A DNA stretch of 43,898 nt, taken from assembly GCA_020637295.1 (NCBI GenBank), contig JACJWF010000020.1:1-43898 (forward strand). Direction: 5' to 3'. Numbering within the stretch: the first letter of the stretch is position 1; each line of letters begins with the position of its first letter. Below are positions 24,024 through 31,352 of the stretch, one piece after another. Position numbers and translations under genes: made by a program. Origin of the DNA: Acidimicrobiaceae bacterium. GTDB taxonomy: Bacteria; Actinomycetota; Acidimicrobiia; Acidimicrobiales; Ilumatobacteraceae. Below the pieces are notes generated by a model. That model was not told the origin of the DNA, made no database searches, and saw only the letters and a list, made by a program, of their open reading frames with translations.

Positions 24024-24992
24024 TGCCCGTTCCACGGCTTCTCGTGGAAGCTGGACGGCAGCCTCGGCCATGTTCCCGCCCGGTGGGACTTCGAGCACGT
24101 CGACGACAGCCAGTGGTCGCTGCCGGAGGTGAAGGTCGGCACCTGGGGCGGCTTCGTGTTCATCAACCCGGACCCCAACTGCGTGCCGCTGGACGAGTTC
24201 CTCGGGGCCCTGCCGCAGCACTTCGCCCGGTGGGACATGGAGGGCCGCTACATCCAGGGCCATGTGTGCAAGGTGGTGCGGGCCAACTGGAAGGTGGTGC
24301 AGGAAGCCTTCTGCGAGAGCTACCACGTGGGCGGCACGCACCCGCAGGCGGTGCCGTACCTGGGCGACGTGAACAGCCAGGTGGACATCTGGGACACGTT
24401 CTCGCGGGTCATCACGCCGGGCGGCACCGCCAGCCCCCTGCTGGCGTGGGAGCCGTCGGAGGAGGACATCCTCCGCTACATGCTGGACATCCGTGTGGAC
24501 GAGGAGACGTTCGTGAGCCTGGCCCCCGGACAAAAGGCCCGTGCCGCCTCGGCCGCCGCCGCCCGGGAACGCTGGCGTCCGGTGGTGGGCGACCTGGTGG
24601 ATGAGTGGAGCGACGCCGAGTTCATCGACAACATCGACTACACCCTGTTCCCCAACTTCCACCCGTGGGGTGCGTACAACCGCATCGTCTACCGCTTCCG
24701 CCCCAACGGTGACGACCACACCACCGCGCTGCACGAGATCTTCCTGCTCGCCCCGTTCAGTGGCGAGCGCCCGATGGCGGCGAAGACCACCTACCTCGGC
24801 CCCGACGACAGCTACACCGAGGCTGCCGAACTGGGCATGCTCGGGAAGGTGTTCGACCAGGACGGGTTCAACATGCCCATGGTGCAGAAGGGCCTCACCC
24901 AGACGGCCAAGGCCGGCTCCACACTGGCGACGTATCAGGAGAGCAAGGTCCGCTGGTTGCACCAGTTGCTCGGCCAGTGGGTGGGTGAGTGA
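23907..24992 (+). CDS. Rieske oxygenase alpha subunit copy lacking the first half of the Rieske domain
   Basis: From 24024 onward this is a near copy of the 22431 protein, with Cys-x2-His (CPFHG), the iron-site ESYHVGGTH, and a complete C-terminus ending LGQWVGE. About 128 N-terminal residues, including Cys-x-His of the cluster, are absent and replaced by ~39 residues read from the epimerase fragment. ATG 23907 has no ribosome binding site; ATG 24018 is an alternative start. It cannot bind a normal [2Fe-2S] cluster. It is either a pseudogene or a cluster-less subunit fed by a neighbouring subunit. The substitutions against copy 1 are conservative. Confidence 0.72.
   Translation: MDDSRWPRPSTTTKADCLAYRLPPGRVSSTVSRVRRLMQCPFHGFSWKLDGSLGHVPARWDFEHVDDSQWSLPEVKVGTWGGFVFINPDPNCVPLDEFLGALPQHFARWDMEGRYIQGHVCKVVRANWKVVQEAFCESYHVGGTHPQAVPYLGDVNSQVDIWDTFSRVITPGGTASPLLAWEPSEEDILRYMLDIRVDEETFVSLAPGQKARAASAAAARERWRPVVGDLVDEWSDAEFIDNIDYTLFPNFHPWGAYNRIVYRFRPNGDDHTTALHEIFLLAPFSGERPMAAKTTYLGPDDSYTEAAELGMLGKVFDQDGFNMPMVQKGLTQTAKAGSTLATYQESKVRWLHQLLGQWVGE
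24024..24904 (+). repeat. Segmental duplication, copy 2 (Rieske coding region)
   Basis: Partner of 22815-23695, equal length, no gaps. The left junction has GATGCAG|TGCCCG, where the epimerase fragment joins Rieske sequence over only a few shared bases. Confidence 0.9.
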
Positions 24993-25204
24993 TGCTCGGG
25001 ATGGTCCACCCCTTCAGCAAGGCGCTCTACGAGCAGGACGGCAACGGCAATGTGCGGGTCACGGCCAAGGACGGTCGGTGGGGCCTGTTCCGGGCCGACG
25101 GCACCTGGATCGAAGGCGAGCTGTTCGAGGCGGACCCGCAGCTGTGCGGCTGGGTCGGTGGCCCGAAGGTGGCCCACCACCGCATCGCCCAGGTCCAGGG
25201 CTGA
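24992..25204 (+). CDS. Small orphan protein linked to Rieske oxygenase (copy B)
   Basis: 70-residue homologue of the 8407-8637 protein. The two align from the N-terminus (MRTRVHP against MLGMVHP), through G-x-W-x2-GEL, to the invariant DPQLCGW and GP. ATG 24992 shares its A with the TGA of the upstream Rieske copy, indicating translational coupling. In copy A the small gene comes before its Rieske gene; here it comes after. It has a single cysteine (in DPQLCGW), no transmembrane segment and no recognised domain. The function is unknown; linkage points to the oxygenase. Confidence 0.82.
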   Translation: MLGMVHPFSKALYEQDGNGNVRVTAKDGRWGLFRADGTWIEGELFEADPQLCGWVGGPKVAHHRIAQVQG

Positions 25205-25209
25205 GCCCG

Positions 25210-26070
25210 GTGGGCACGGCGCGCGACCCACGCGCCCTCACCTGGCCCGACCTCGTCTGGTCGCACTTCAGCAGGCCGCGGTTCGGGGCGTTCGACGAGC
25301 GGCTGGCCGCTGCTGCCGCCGCCGGGTTCGCCGGCATCGGCCTGTACCTGTACGAGTACGAACGGCTGCGCGACGAGGAAGGGCGCTCGGCTGCGGACCT
25401 CGTGGCTGCGTTCGACCGGCACGGCCTGTGCCTGGCCGAGTTGGAGGCCCTGAAGGGCTGGTGGGCCGTGGACGGCCAGGCGGCTGCGGACTCCGCCCAT
25501 GCCCAGTCGCTGGCGTTCGAGATGGCCGAGGTGCTGGGGGCCCGCTATCTGCAGGTGATCGGGCCGTACGACTGCTCGTTCGACCAGGCCGTCACCCAGT
25601 TCGCCGGCCTGTGCGACCGTGCGGCCGAGCACGGCCTGCTGGTGGGCATCGAGTGGCTGCCGTACACCAACATCGCCACGGCGGCGGACGCGCAGCGGAT
25701 CGTGGATGCCGCCGGCCGGCCCAACGGTGGGTACTGCGCGGACATCTGGCACCACACCCGTGGTGCCAACGACCTGGAGATGTTGAGGGCGCTCGACGGC
25801 GAGCGGATCTTCGCCGTACAGATGGACGACGGCCCGCTGGCCCCGACCATCGACGACTACAAGGCCGACTGCCTGGCGTACCGGATGCCACCGGGGGAGG
25901 GTGAGTTCGACTGTGTCGGCTTCATCCGGCTGATGCAGTCGCTCGGCGTCACTGCGCCGATCTCGCTGGAGGTTGCGTCCACCGCGCTGTGGGCGTTGCC
26001 CGCGGCGCAGACCGCCCACCGCGCCGCCGACGGGATGCGCGCCGTGCTGGCTGCTGCGGGCGCCGCATGA
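25210..26070 (+). CDS. Sugar phosphate isomerase/epimerase family TIM-barrel protein
   Basis: 286-residue AP_endonuc_2/xylose-isomerase-like barrel. Landmarks are GFAGIGLYLYEYERL, LGARYLQVIG, LLVGIEWLPYTNIAT (metal-binding Glu on a strand), GGYCADIWHHTR (Asp/His pair), VQMDDG and PISLEVAS (final metal Glu). Such enzymes isomerise or dehydrate sugar-like substrates using a divalent metal, but in catabolic clusters can act on ring-derived hydroxyketones. GTG 25210 is 5 bases after the small gene's stop. A decayed copy of its middle and C-terminal coding part lies at 23696-24023. Confidence 0.88.
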   Translation: MGTARDPRALTWPDLVWSHFSRPRFGAFDERLAAAAAAGFAGIGLYLYEYERLRDEEGRSAADLVAAFDRHGLCLAELEALKGWWAVDGQAAADSAHAQSLAFEMAEVLGARYLQVIGPYDCSFDQAVTQFAGLCDRAAEHGLLVGIEWLPYTNIATAADAQRIVDAAGRPNGGYCADIWHHTRGANDLEMLRALDGERIFAVQMDDGPLAPTIDDYKADCLAYRMPPGEGEFDCVGFIRLMQSLGVTAPISLEVASTALWALPAAQTAHRAADGMRAVLAAAGAA

Positions 26071-26876
26071 CGCCCGCCTCCGACGGCCCGCCGGTGGTTG
26101 CTCCGGCCGACCTGACCCCGCCGGTCTGGGACCCGCTGCCGCCCGGCCACCTGGCCGTGGAGGGGTGCGTGAACTTCCGCGACGCGGGTGGCTGGACGCT
26201 GCCCGACGGCCGGCTGATGCGCACCGGTCTGCTGTACCGCAGCGACGACCAGATCCGCCTGACCGAACGGGGTCGCGCGGCCGTGGCGGCGCTCGGCCTC
26301 CGTGCCGTCGTCGACGTGCGCCAGCATCCCCAGTTCGTCCGCCGGCCCGGCTTCGTGCCCGAGGTGACCTACCACCGCCCGCTGGTGGACCGGGTGATCG
26401 ACCTGGACAACCCGCCGCCGCTGTCCGAGCCGGCCCACATCGCCGACATGTACGACGAGATGATCTCGCGCAGCGTGCCGCAGATCGCCGACGTGCTGGA
26501 CCTCATCGCCGCCAACGTCGGGGACGGGCCGGTGCTGGTGCACTGCGCGTACGGCAAGGACCGCACCGGAGTGATCGTCGCGCTGGTGCAGGCCGCGCTC
26601 GGCTTCGGGCCGGACGTGCTGGTGGAGGACTACGCCCGCTCCGACGAGCCCACCATCCGCCGCTACGAGTGGCTGATGCGGGAGCGCCTGGCCGACGACC
26701 CGCCGGCATGGCGGGCGCCGCGGTTCCTCTTCCGGTCACCCGCCGGGGCGATGGCCGCACTGGTGGAGCGCTCGCTGGACCGGCACGGCTCGCTCGACGC
26801 CTGGGTCCGCAGCTTCCCGATCGCCGACGGCACCGTCGACCGCCTCCGCGCCGCCCTCCTGACCCCACCGTCCTGA
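26067..26876 (+). CDS. Tyrosine-protein phosphatase-like (DSP/PTP-type P-loop) protein
   Basis: 269-residue cysteine-based phosphatase of the Tyr_phosphatase3 type (also seen in lipid phosphatases). NFRDAGGW near the N-terminus is characteristic, and the P-loop HCAYGKDRTG gives Cys160 and Arg166. ATG 26067 overlaps the epimerase stop by 4 bases (ATGA), so the two are translationally coupled. Together with the kinases at 13617, 16635 and 29389 it suggests phosphorylated small-molecule intermediates rather than protein signalling (inference). Confidence 0.88.
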   Translation: MTPASDGPPVVAPADLTPPVWDPLPPGHLAVEGCVNFRDAGGWTLPDGRLMRTGLLYRSDDQIRLTERGRAAVAALGLRAVVDVRQHPQFVRRPGFVPEVTYHRPLVDRVIDLDNPPPLSEPAHIADMYDEMISRSVPQIADVLDLIAANVGDGPVLVHCAYGKDRTGVIVALVQAALGFGPDVLVEDYARSDEPTIRRYEWLMRERLADDPPAWRAPRFLFRSPAGAMAALVERSLDRHGSLDAWVRSFPIADGTVDRLRAALLTPPS

Positions 26877-26928
26877 CCCCACCCGCCCTGACCCCACCCG
26901 CCCTGACCCCTCCCGCCCGGGCAAGGGT
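26877..26928 (+). repeat. Tandem CTGACCCCACCCGCC-type 15-bp repeats
   Basis: Just after the phosphatase stop, CTGACCCCACCCGCC is repeated about three times with small changes. A complementary series of GGGTCAGGCGGG-type repeats lies at 27049-27092. Together they form the outer part of the inverted structure around 26929-27046. Confidence 0.6.
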
Positions 26929-27046
26929 CCGAGTGCCAGCGCCCCGGTGCGAGTGCCAGCGTCCATCCGAGTGCTCACTCCGACCACGGGATGGGGGTGA
27001 GCACTCGGATGCGGGCTGGCACTCGGGTGGGCGGGCTGGCACTCGG
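26929..27046. terminator. Long imperfect hairpin between convergent genes
   Basis: The left arm 26929-26978 and right arm 26997-27046 are ~50-base imperfect inverted repeats around an 18-base loop. The inner ends match perfectly (ATCCGAGTGCTCAC against GTGAGCACTCGGAT). Each arm holds two copies of CGAGTGCCAGC-type units. It sits between the convergent phosphatase and SDR genes, so a bidirectional terminator is the simplest reading. There is no T-run. The internal repeat units also resemble an intergenic REP-like element. Confidence 0.6.
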
Positions 27047-27085
27047 GTGGGCGGTGGGTCAGGCGGGTCGGGTGGGTCGGGCGGG

Positions 27086-27889
27086 TCAGCTGGCGAGGGA
27101 GCCGGCGTCGACGGCGAGGGTGGAGCCGGTCATGTACGCGGACAGGTCGCTGCAGGCGAACAGCACCACGCGGGCGATGTCGTCGGGCACGCCGGCGCGG
27201 CCGAGGGGGTTGTTGGCCACCCGCTTGGCGATGTCCAGACCAGCGGCCTTCAGCGGGGCGAGCTGGTCGTCCGTGCCCGGGGTGGTGATGAAGGACGGCG
27301 CCACGCCGAGCACCCGGATGTCCATCGGGCCGAACTCCAGCGCCAGCGCCTTCGTGGCCCCGACCATCGCATGCTTCGACGTGATGTAGGCGCTGATCCC
27401 GACGTTGCCCTTGAAGCCGGTGGTGGAGAGCATGTTGACGATCACCCCGCCCTGCGTCATCCGCCGTGCCGCCTCGCGGGCGCCGGCGAACGAGCCGCGG
27501 GTGTTGACGGTGAGCATGCGGTCGATGAACTCGTCGGTGACGTCGATGGCCGGGCCCGTAGTGGGGAAGATGCCGGCGTTGTTGACCCAGATGTCCAGCC
27601 GGCCGAGCTCGACGACCGCGAGGTCGGCGGCGGCGGCCAGCGTCGCGGTGTCGGCGACGTCCATCCCGCAGGCGATGACCCGCCGCCCGCTGGCGGCAGC
27701 CACCTCGGCGGCCGACTCGGCGGCCCCGGCGGCGTCGATGTCGCCGACCACCACGTCCGCGCCGGCCTCGGTGAGGCGGCGGACGATCTGCGCGCCGATG
27801 CCCTTGGCGCCCCCCGTGACAACAGCGACGCGGCCCGCCAGGGACAGCAGATCGGTGAGCGAGCGGTGGGAGTGGTCGGGAATCGTCAC
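27086..27889 (-). CDS. SDR family oxidoreductase
   Basis: 267-residue classical SDR. The cofactor motif is GGAKGIG, then VNNAGIF, catalytic Tyr168/Lys172 (YITSK), and the C-terminus MTGSTLAVDAG. It starts at GTG 27889, only 27 bases from the first ATG of the divergent extended SDR gene, so both promoters overlap. GACTACAGTTAG upstream on its strand resembles GACTACAACTAC upstream of 8407. Confidence 0.92.
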   Translation of the reverse strand: MTIPDHSHRSLTDLLSLAGRVAVVTGGAKGIGAQIVRRLTEAGADVVVGDIDAAGAAESAAEVAAASGRRVIACGMDVADTATLAAAADLAVVELGRLDIWVNNAGIFPTTGPAIDVTDEFIDRMLTVNTRGSFAGAREAARRMTQGGVIVNMLSTTGFKGNVGISAYITSKHAMVGATKALALEFGPMDIRVLGVAPSFITTPGTDDQLAPLKAAGLDIAKRVANNPLGRAGVPDDIARVVLFACSDLSAYMTGSTLAVDAGSLAS

Positions 27890-27909
27890 AGGGGCTAACT
27901 GTAGTCCGA

Positions 27910-27920
27910 GTCAAGTATGC
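27910..27920 (+). promoter_or_regulatory. Partial AT-rich motif GTCAAGTATGC in divergent region
   Basis: CAAGTA occurs immediately before the start codons at 27917/27929, as the core does at 17811 and 35431. The intergenic space to the divergent SDR start is 27 bases, compatible with leaderless transcripts. Confidence 0.3.
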
Positions 27921-27928
27921 TCGCCGCC

Positions 27929-28957
27929 ATGAAGGCACTGGTGCTCGGAGGTTCGGTATTCGTCGGCAAGCACCTCGTCGACCTGCTGGTCGCCGAGGGG
28001 CACGAGGTGGCCGTGCTCAACCGCGGCGTCACGCCCACGGCGCTGCCGCCGGGGGTGGAGCACCTGAAGGCCGACCGCACGGACATGGCCCAGATGACCG
28101 CCGCGCTCGGCGGTCGGGACTGGGACGCCGTGTTCGACGTGAGCGGGTTCGTGATGGCCGCGGGCGGCAGCGACATCGAGGGGCTGATCGGCCTGCTCGA
28201 CGGTCGGGTCGGTGCCTATGTCTTCGTCAGCTCGATCATGGCCTACGACCAGTCCTACGTCGGCTGGTTCCCGTGGACGGAGGACCAGCCGTTCAACCCC
28301 GACGGCCCCACCAGCTACGGCGGCTTCAAGGCGATGAGCGAGCAGTCCATGCTGGCCCGCCACGCCGCCACCGGCTTCCCCGCCAGCGTCGCCCGCCCGG
28401 CTGCCATCTACGGGCCGGACAACAACATCTACGACATGGAGACGCCGATGTTCCTGCGCCTCCTCCAGCGCCGTCCCATCCTCGTGCCGCATGGCGGTCT
28501 GGTCGTCGGCACGTACGGCCACGTGGACGACCTGTGCGAGGCGCTGGTGGTGATGGCCAACCACCCGGCCGCCCGCGGCGAGGTGTTCAACATCACCGGC
28601 GACACCCTGGACGTCAACCGCTACGTCAAGGTGCTGGCCGAGATCGTCGGCGCCGAGCCGGACGTCCGCCATGTACCGGACGCCCTCCTCCCCGAGCTGA
28701 ACGCACCCGGCGCAGCGTCGGTGTACGGCCACCTGTTCAAGGTGCGCCACCACGCCATGTTCACCACGGAGAAGGCGGAGCGCCTGTTGGGCTGGCGCTA
28801 CCGCTACGACGTCGTGTCCGGCCACCGCCACACCTACGACTGGTTCCTGGCCCAGGGCTGGGACCGCCTGGACGGCCCGCTGGCCGACCCCGTGTGGAAG
28901 TCGTCGTGGGACTTCGACGCGGAGGCTGCACTGGCGGAGCGGCTGGCGAATGGCTGA
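27929..28957 (+). CDS. NAD-dependent epimerase/dehydratase family protein (extended SDR)
   Basis: 342-residue extended SDR. The N-terminal Rossmann motif is LGGSVFVGKHL (GGxxFxG form), then FVSSIMAY, catalytic YGGFK (Tyr130/Lys134 from this start) and GHVDDLCEALV. Members convert nucleotide sugars or reduce/isomerise hydroxyketones; the atypical GGSVFVG motif is common in actinobacterial NAD-epimerase-like proteins of unknown substrate. ATG 27917 (MLAAMKAL) is an alternative start. It is the first gene of an operon continuing through 30757. Confidence 0.88.
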   Translation: MKALVLGGSVFVGKHLVDLLVAEGHEVAVLNRGVTPTALPPGVEHLKADRTDMAQMTAALGGRDWDAVFDVSGFVMAAGGSDIEGLIGLLDGRVGAYVFVSSIMAYDQSYVGWFPWTEDQPFNPDGPTSYGGFKAMSEQSMLARHAATGFPASVARPAAIYGPDNNIYDMETPMFLRLLQRRPILVPHGGLVVGTYGHVDDLCEALVVMANHPAARGEVFNITGDTLDVNRYVKVLAEIVGAEPDVRHVPDALLPELNAPGAASVYGHLFKVRHHAMFTTEKAERLLGWRYRYDVVSGHRHTYDWFLAQGWDRLDGPLADPVWKSSWDFDAEAALAERLANG

Positions 28958-29396
28958 GCACGTGCCTCCCACCGGCCTGCCCACCGACGCCGAGCTGTGG
29001 CGGGGCGTGGAGGCCACGGTCCGCAACGTGCTGCTGCCGGCCCTGTCCGACGACTGGGCGCGGGCCGCCGCGGTGCAGTTGGTCGGCCTGGCCCGCTACG
29101 CCCAGCGCCGCCCCGCCGATCCGACGGGTGACCGTGCCGCCGAGCTGGCCGCCGCGCTGGACTCGCTGGGCCACAACGCCCTCGTCGCCGCGCACTGGCG
29201 GGGCGACGACGTGGTCGACGTGGCGGACGTGCTGGCCGCGGTCGCTGCCGTGCTCGTCGCCGCGGTGGACGACGACGGTGCCGACGGCGACGAGGTGCGC
29301 GCCGTCCTGCGCCCGATCGCCGTCCGCCACCTGGACGAGGAGCTCGCCGTCACCGGCCCGCTGGTCGCCGCCTTCCGGGGGCAGCTCGATGAGTGA
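28950..29396 (+). CDS. Small helical protein paired with phosphotransferase (copy B; DUF6285-like, tentative)
   Basis: 148-residue helical protein homologous to 13204-13620, sharing the segment V-x-NVLLPALSDDWARA and the C-terminal EVRAVLRPIA-x-RHLDEELAVTGPL arrangement. It starts at ATG 28950, overlapping the upstream stop by 8 bases. Its stop overlaps the start of the phosphotransferase. The conserved gene pair in two otherwise different operons implies a functional unit with the kinase. Confidence 0.8.
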   Translation: MAEHVPPTGLPTDAELWRGVEATVRNVLLPALSDDWARAAAVQLVGLARYAQRRPADPTGDRAAELAAALDSLGHNALVAAHWRGDDVVDVADVLAAVAAVLVAAVDDDGADGDEVRAVLRPIAVRHLDEELAVTGPLVAAFRGQLDE

Positions 29397-30345
29397 GGTC
29401 CTGCGTGCCCCGCTCCAGGCCTGGCTGCGGGAGCAGTCGGGCGAGGCCGTGGAGGTCACCGAGCTGCGCCGCATCGCCACCGGCAACTCGCGGGCCATGT
29501 GGTTCGTGGCCCTCAGCGACGGCCGGCGCTTCGTGGCTCGCGTCGAGCAGGGCGGCGTCTTCGGCACGTCCACCGCGGAGGAGTACCGCTTCATGGCTGC
29601 GGCGGCCCGCCTCGGCTGCCCGGTGGCGCCGGTTCGCTGGGTGGAACCGACGGGCGACGTGCTCGGGCAGCCGTTCTTCGTGATGGACTTCCTCGACGGT
29701 GCCGCCACGGGGCGCGACGACCGTTCGATGAGCCCGGAGCTGGCGGACGACTTCGTGCGGCGGCTGCACGAGTTGCACACCACCGACTGGTCGCGGGAGC
29801 TGGACTCCACCCTCACCGCCGCGGACGCCACCCACGCCACGATCGACGGCTGGCTGGCGGTCTACCGCGACGCCACGCCGCTGCCGGTCCCGCTGCTGGA
29901 GGAGGGTGCGGCGTGGCTGCACCGCCATGCCCCGGCGGCCACCCGGGTCGGCATCGTCCACGGCGACCCGGGGCCGGGCAACTTCGTGCACGACGGCAGC
30001 CGGGTCACGGCGTTCACCGACTGGGAGTTCACCCACCTCGGCGACCCGATGGAGGACTGGGCATACCTGGTGTCCATGCGCGGCAGCCGCACGATGGGCA
30101 AGGACGAGTGGCTGGCCCTCTTCCAACGTGTCGCCGGCGTCACGGTCACCGACGCCGACCTGCGCTACTGGATGGTGTTCAACTACTTCAAGGGCGCCTG
30201 TGCCAACATCACGTGCCTGAGGGCGTTCCGCACCGCGAACCCAGCCCCGAACATGGCACTCATCGGGACCGCTCTCCACCAGACGTTCGTGCGCCAGTGC
30301 GCCCGGCTGATCGAGGAGGTCCGCGATGGCCATGACCGACCATGA
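29389..30345 (+). CDS. Phosphotransferase family protein (APH / ACAD10 N-terminal type), copy B
   Basis: 318-residue kinase-fold protein closely related to 13617-14579: VEVTELRRIATGNSRAMW aligns with its counterpart, then GQPFFVMDFLDG, catalytic loop HGDPGPGN (His191, Asp193) and DWEFTHLGDPMEDWAYL (Asp211). ATG 29389 lies inside the preceding gene (8-base overlap), decided by the family N-terminus; the longer open frame upstream is a shadow of other genes. It overlaps the next gene by 20 bases. Confidence 0.9.
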   Translation: MSEVLRAPLQAWLREQSGEAVEVTELRRIATGNSRAMWFVALSDGRRFVARVEQGGVFGTSTAEEYRFMAAAARLGCPVAPVRWVEPTGDVLGQPFFVMDFLDGAATGRDDRSMSPELADDFVRRLHELHTTDWSRELDSTLTAADATHATIDGWLAVYRDATPLPVPLLEEGAAWLHRHAPAATRVGIVHGDPGPGNFVHDGSRVTAFTDWEFTHLGDPMEDWAYLVSMRGSRTMGKDEWLALFQRVAGVTVTDADLRYWMVFNYFKGACANITCLRAFRTANPAPNMALIGTALHQTFVRQCARLIEEVRDGHDRP

Positions 30346-30757
30346 CGCCCTGGTCGCCCTCAACCACGCCTACGGCGACGCCGTCCGGCTGGGAGTGGTC
30401 GACGGTGCGGACGCCTGGGCCGCCACCTGGACCGACGACGGCGTGTGGGTGCTGCCCGGCCGCCATGTGGAGGGTCGGGAGGCCATCCTGGCGGCGTGGC
30501 GGACCGCGCTCGGCAAGTACCACCGGGTGATCCAGCTCTACCTGGCGCCGGCGTTCGACGTGCAGGGCGATCGGGCCTCCGGCCGTGTGCCGCTGGTGGA
30601 ATTGGTCGACGAGGGCGACGGTCGGCGCTCGATGATGGCCGGTCACTACGACGACGGGTACCGCCGCACGGGCCTCGGCTGGAAGTTCGCCTCCCGGGTC
30701 CTGACGATCACCTACCGCGGCCCCGCCGACCTCTCTGGTCTGTTCTTCGACCCTTGA
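30326..30757 (+). CDS. NTF2-like / SnoaL-like protein
   Basis: 143-residue NTF2-fold protein with the pattern helix (ALNHAYGDAVRLGVVDGADAW)-strand (WTDDGVWVLPGR)-helix (GREAILAAWRTAL) and terminal beta strands (GWKFASRVLTITYRG). GAGGAGG about 8 bases before ATG 30326 supports the start inside the end of the phosphotransferase. It is the last gene of the second phosphotransferase operon, followed by a hairpin at 30759. Confidence 0.82.
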   Translation: MAMTDHDALVALNHAYGDAVRLGVVDGADAWAATWTDDGVWVLPGRHVEGREAILAAWRTALGKYHRVIQLYLAPAFDVQGDRASGRVPLVELVDEGDGRRSMMAGHYDDGYRRTGLGWKFASRVLTITYRGPADLSGLFFDP

Positions 30758-30758
30758 C

Positions 30759-30807
30759 CCAAGTTGGCGTTCAGGTGCGGTACCACCGCATCTCACCGCC
30801 AACTTGG
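30759..30807. terminator. Bidirectional hairpin between convergent genes
   Basis: CCAAGTTGGCG (30759-30769) pairs perfectly with CGCCAACTTGG (30797-30807). Inside lies a second stem, TGCGGT/ACCGCA. It lies 1 base after the NTF2-like stop and 16 bases before the convergent PPOX stop. There is no T-run, as often in high-GC genomes. Confidence 0.7.
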
Positions 30808-30822
30808 CGTCGCGACGACGCC

Positions 30823-31350
30823 TCAGATCTTTGTGGAGGTGCCGCCGGCGGGGGAGTTCTTGAACATCTGTTCCGAGTCGAAGCCGATCCGCTTCGTCGG
30901 GACGATCTCGATGACCACCCGGCCGGGTGACTCGAGGTGCTCGACGAACGCCGCCTGCTGCTCCTCGCTGTGCGGGCGGACCCGGGCGGCGAGCGCCGCG
31001 TAGAACCAGTCCTTCGTCTCCCGGTCGTCGCGGACGATGGCGTCGCCCTTGTAGGTGACGGCCTGGCTGGACGCCAGCTTGGTGCCCCGGCTGGAGATGG
31101 CGATGGCCACCTTCGGGCGGGCCTCCACGGCGGCCACCCGCTTGCGCCGGCGGGTGCAGGTGATCCAGAACCGGCCGTCCTTCCAGACGAAGTTCATGAT
31201 CACGCCAACGGGCTCGTGGTCCTTCGTGGTCCACATGAACGTGCACTCGGTCTGGGTGTTGAGCAGCAGTTCCTCGCGCTCGTCGGACAGGACGAACATG
31301 CTGACGTCCTCGTAGCTGTCCACATAGTCCTTGTCGGGCTGGTCGGCCAT
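30823..31350 (-). CDS. PPOX-class (FMN/F420-binding split-barrel) family protein
   Basis: 175-residue split-barrel flavin/F420-binding protein related to pyridoxamine-5'-phosphate oxidase: FMWTTKDHEPVGVIMNFVWKDGRFWITC is the barrel core, then KVAIAIS, AVTYKGDAIVRDD. Actinobacterial members reduce activated double bonds or nitro groups using F420H2 or FMN; which cofactor is unclear. GGAGGG spaced 6 bases before ATG 31350 decides the start. It is the last gene of the minus-strand operon that begins at 35370. Confidence 0.85.
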   Translation of the reverse strand: MADQPDKDYVDSYEDVSMFVLSDEREELLLNTQTECTFMWTTKDHEPVGVIMNFVWKDGRFWITCTRRRKRVAAVEARPKVAIAISSRGTKLASSQAVTYKGDAIVRDDRETKDWFYAALAARVRPHSEEQQAAFVEHLESPGRVVIEIVPTKRIGFDSEQMFKNSPAGGTSTKI

Positions 31351-31352
31351 GG

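Noticed and set aside
26877..27092. CRISPR array
   Set aside because: The repeats are short and tandem or inverted, with no regular unique spacers and no cas genes in the window.
13617..30345. Phosphotransferases as antibiotic resistance genes
   Set aside because: They have the ACAD10-like HxDPGPGN and DWEFTHLGD forms, sit in catabolic operons, and show no resistance context.
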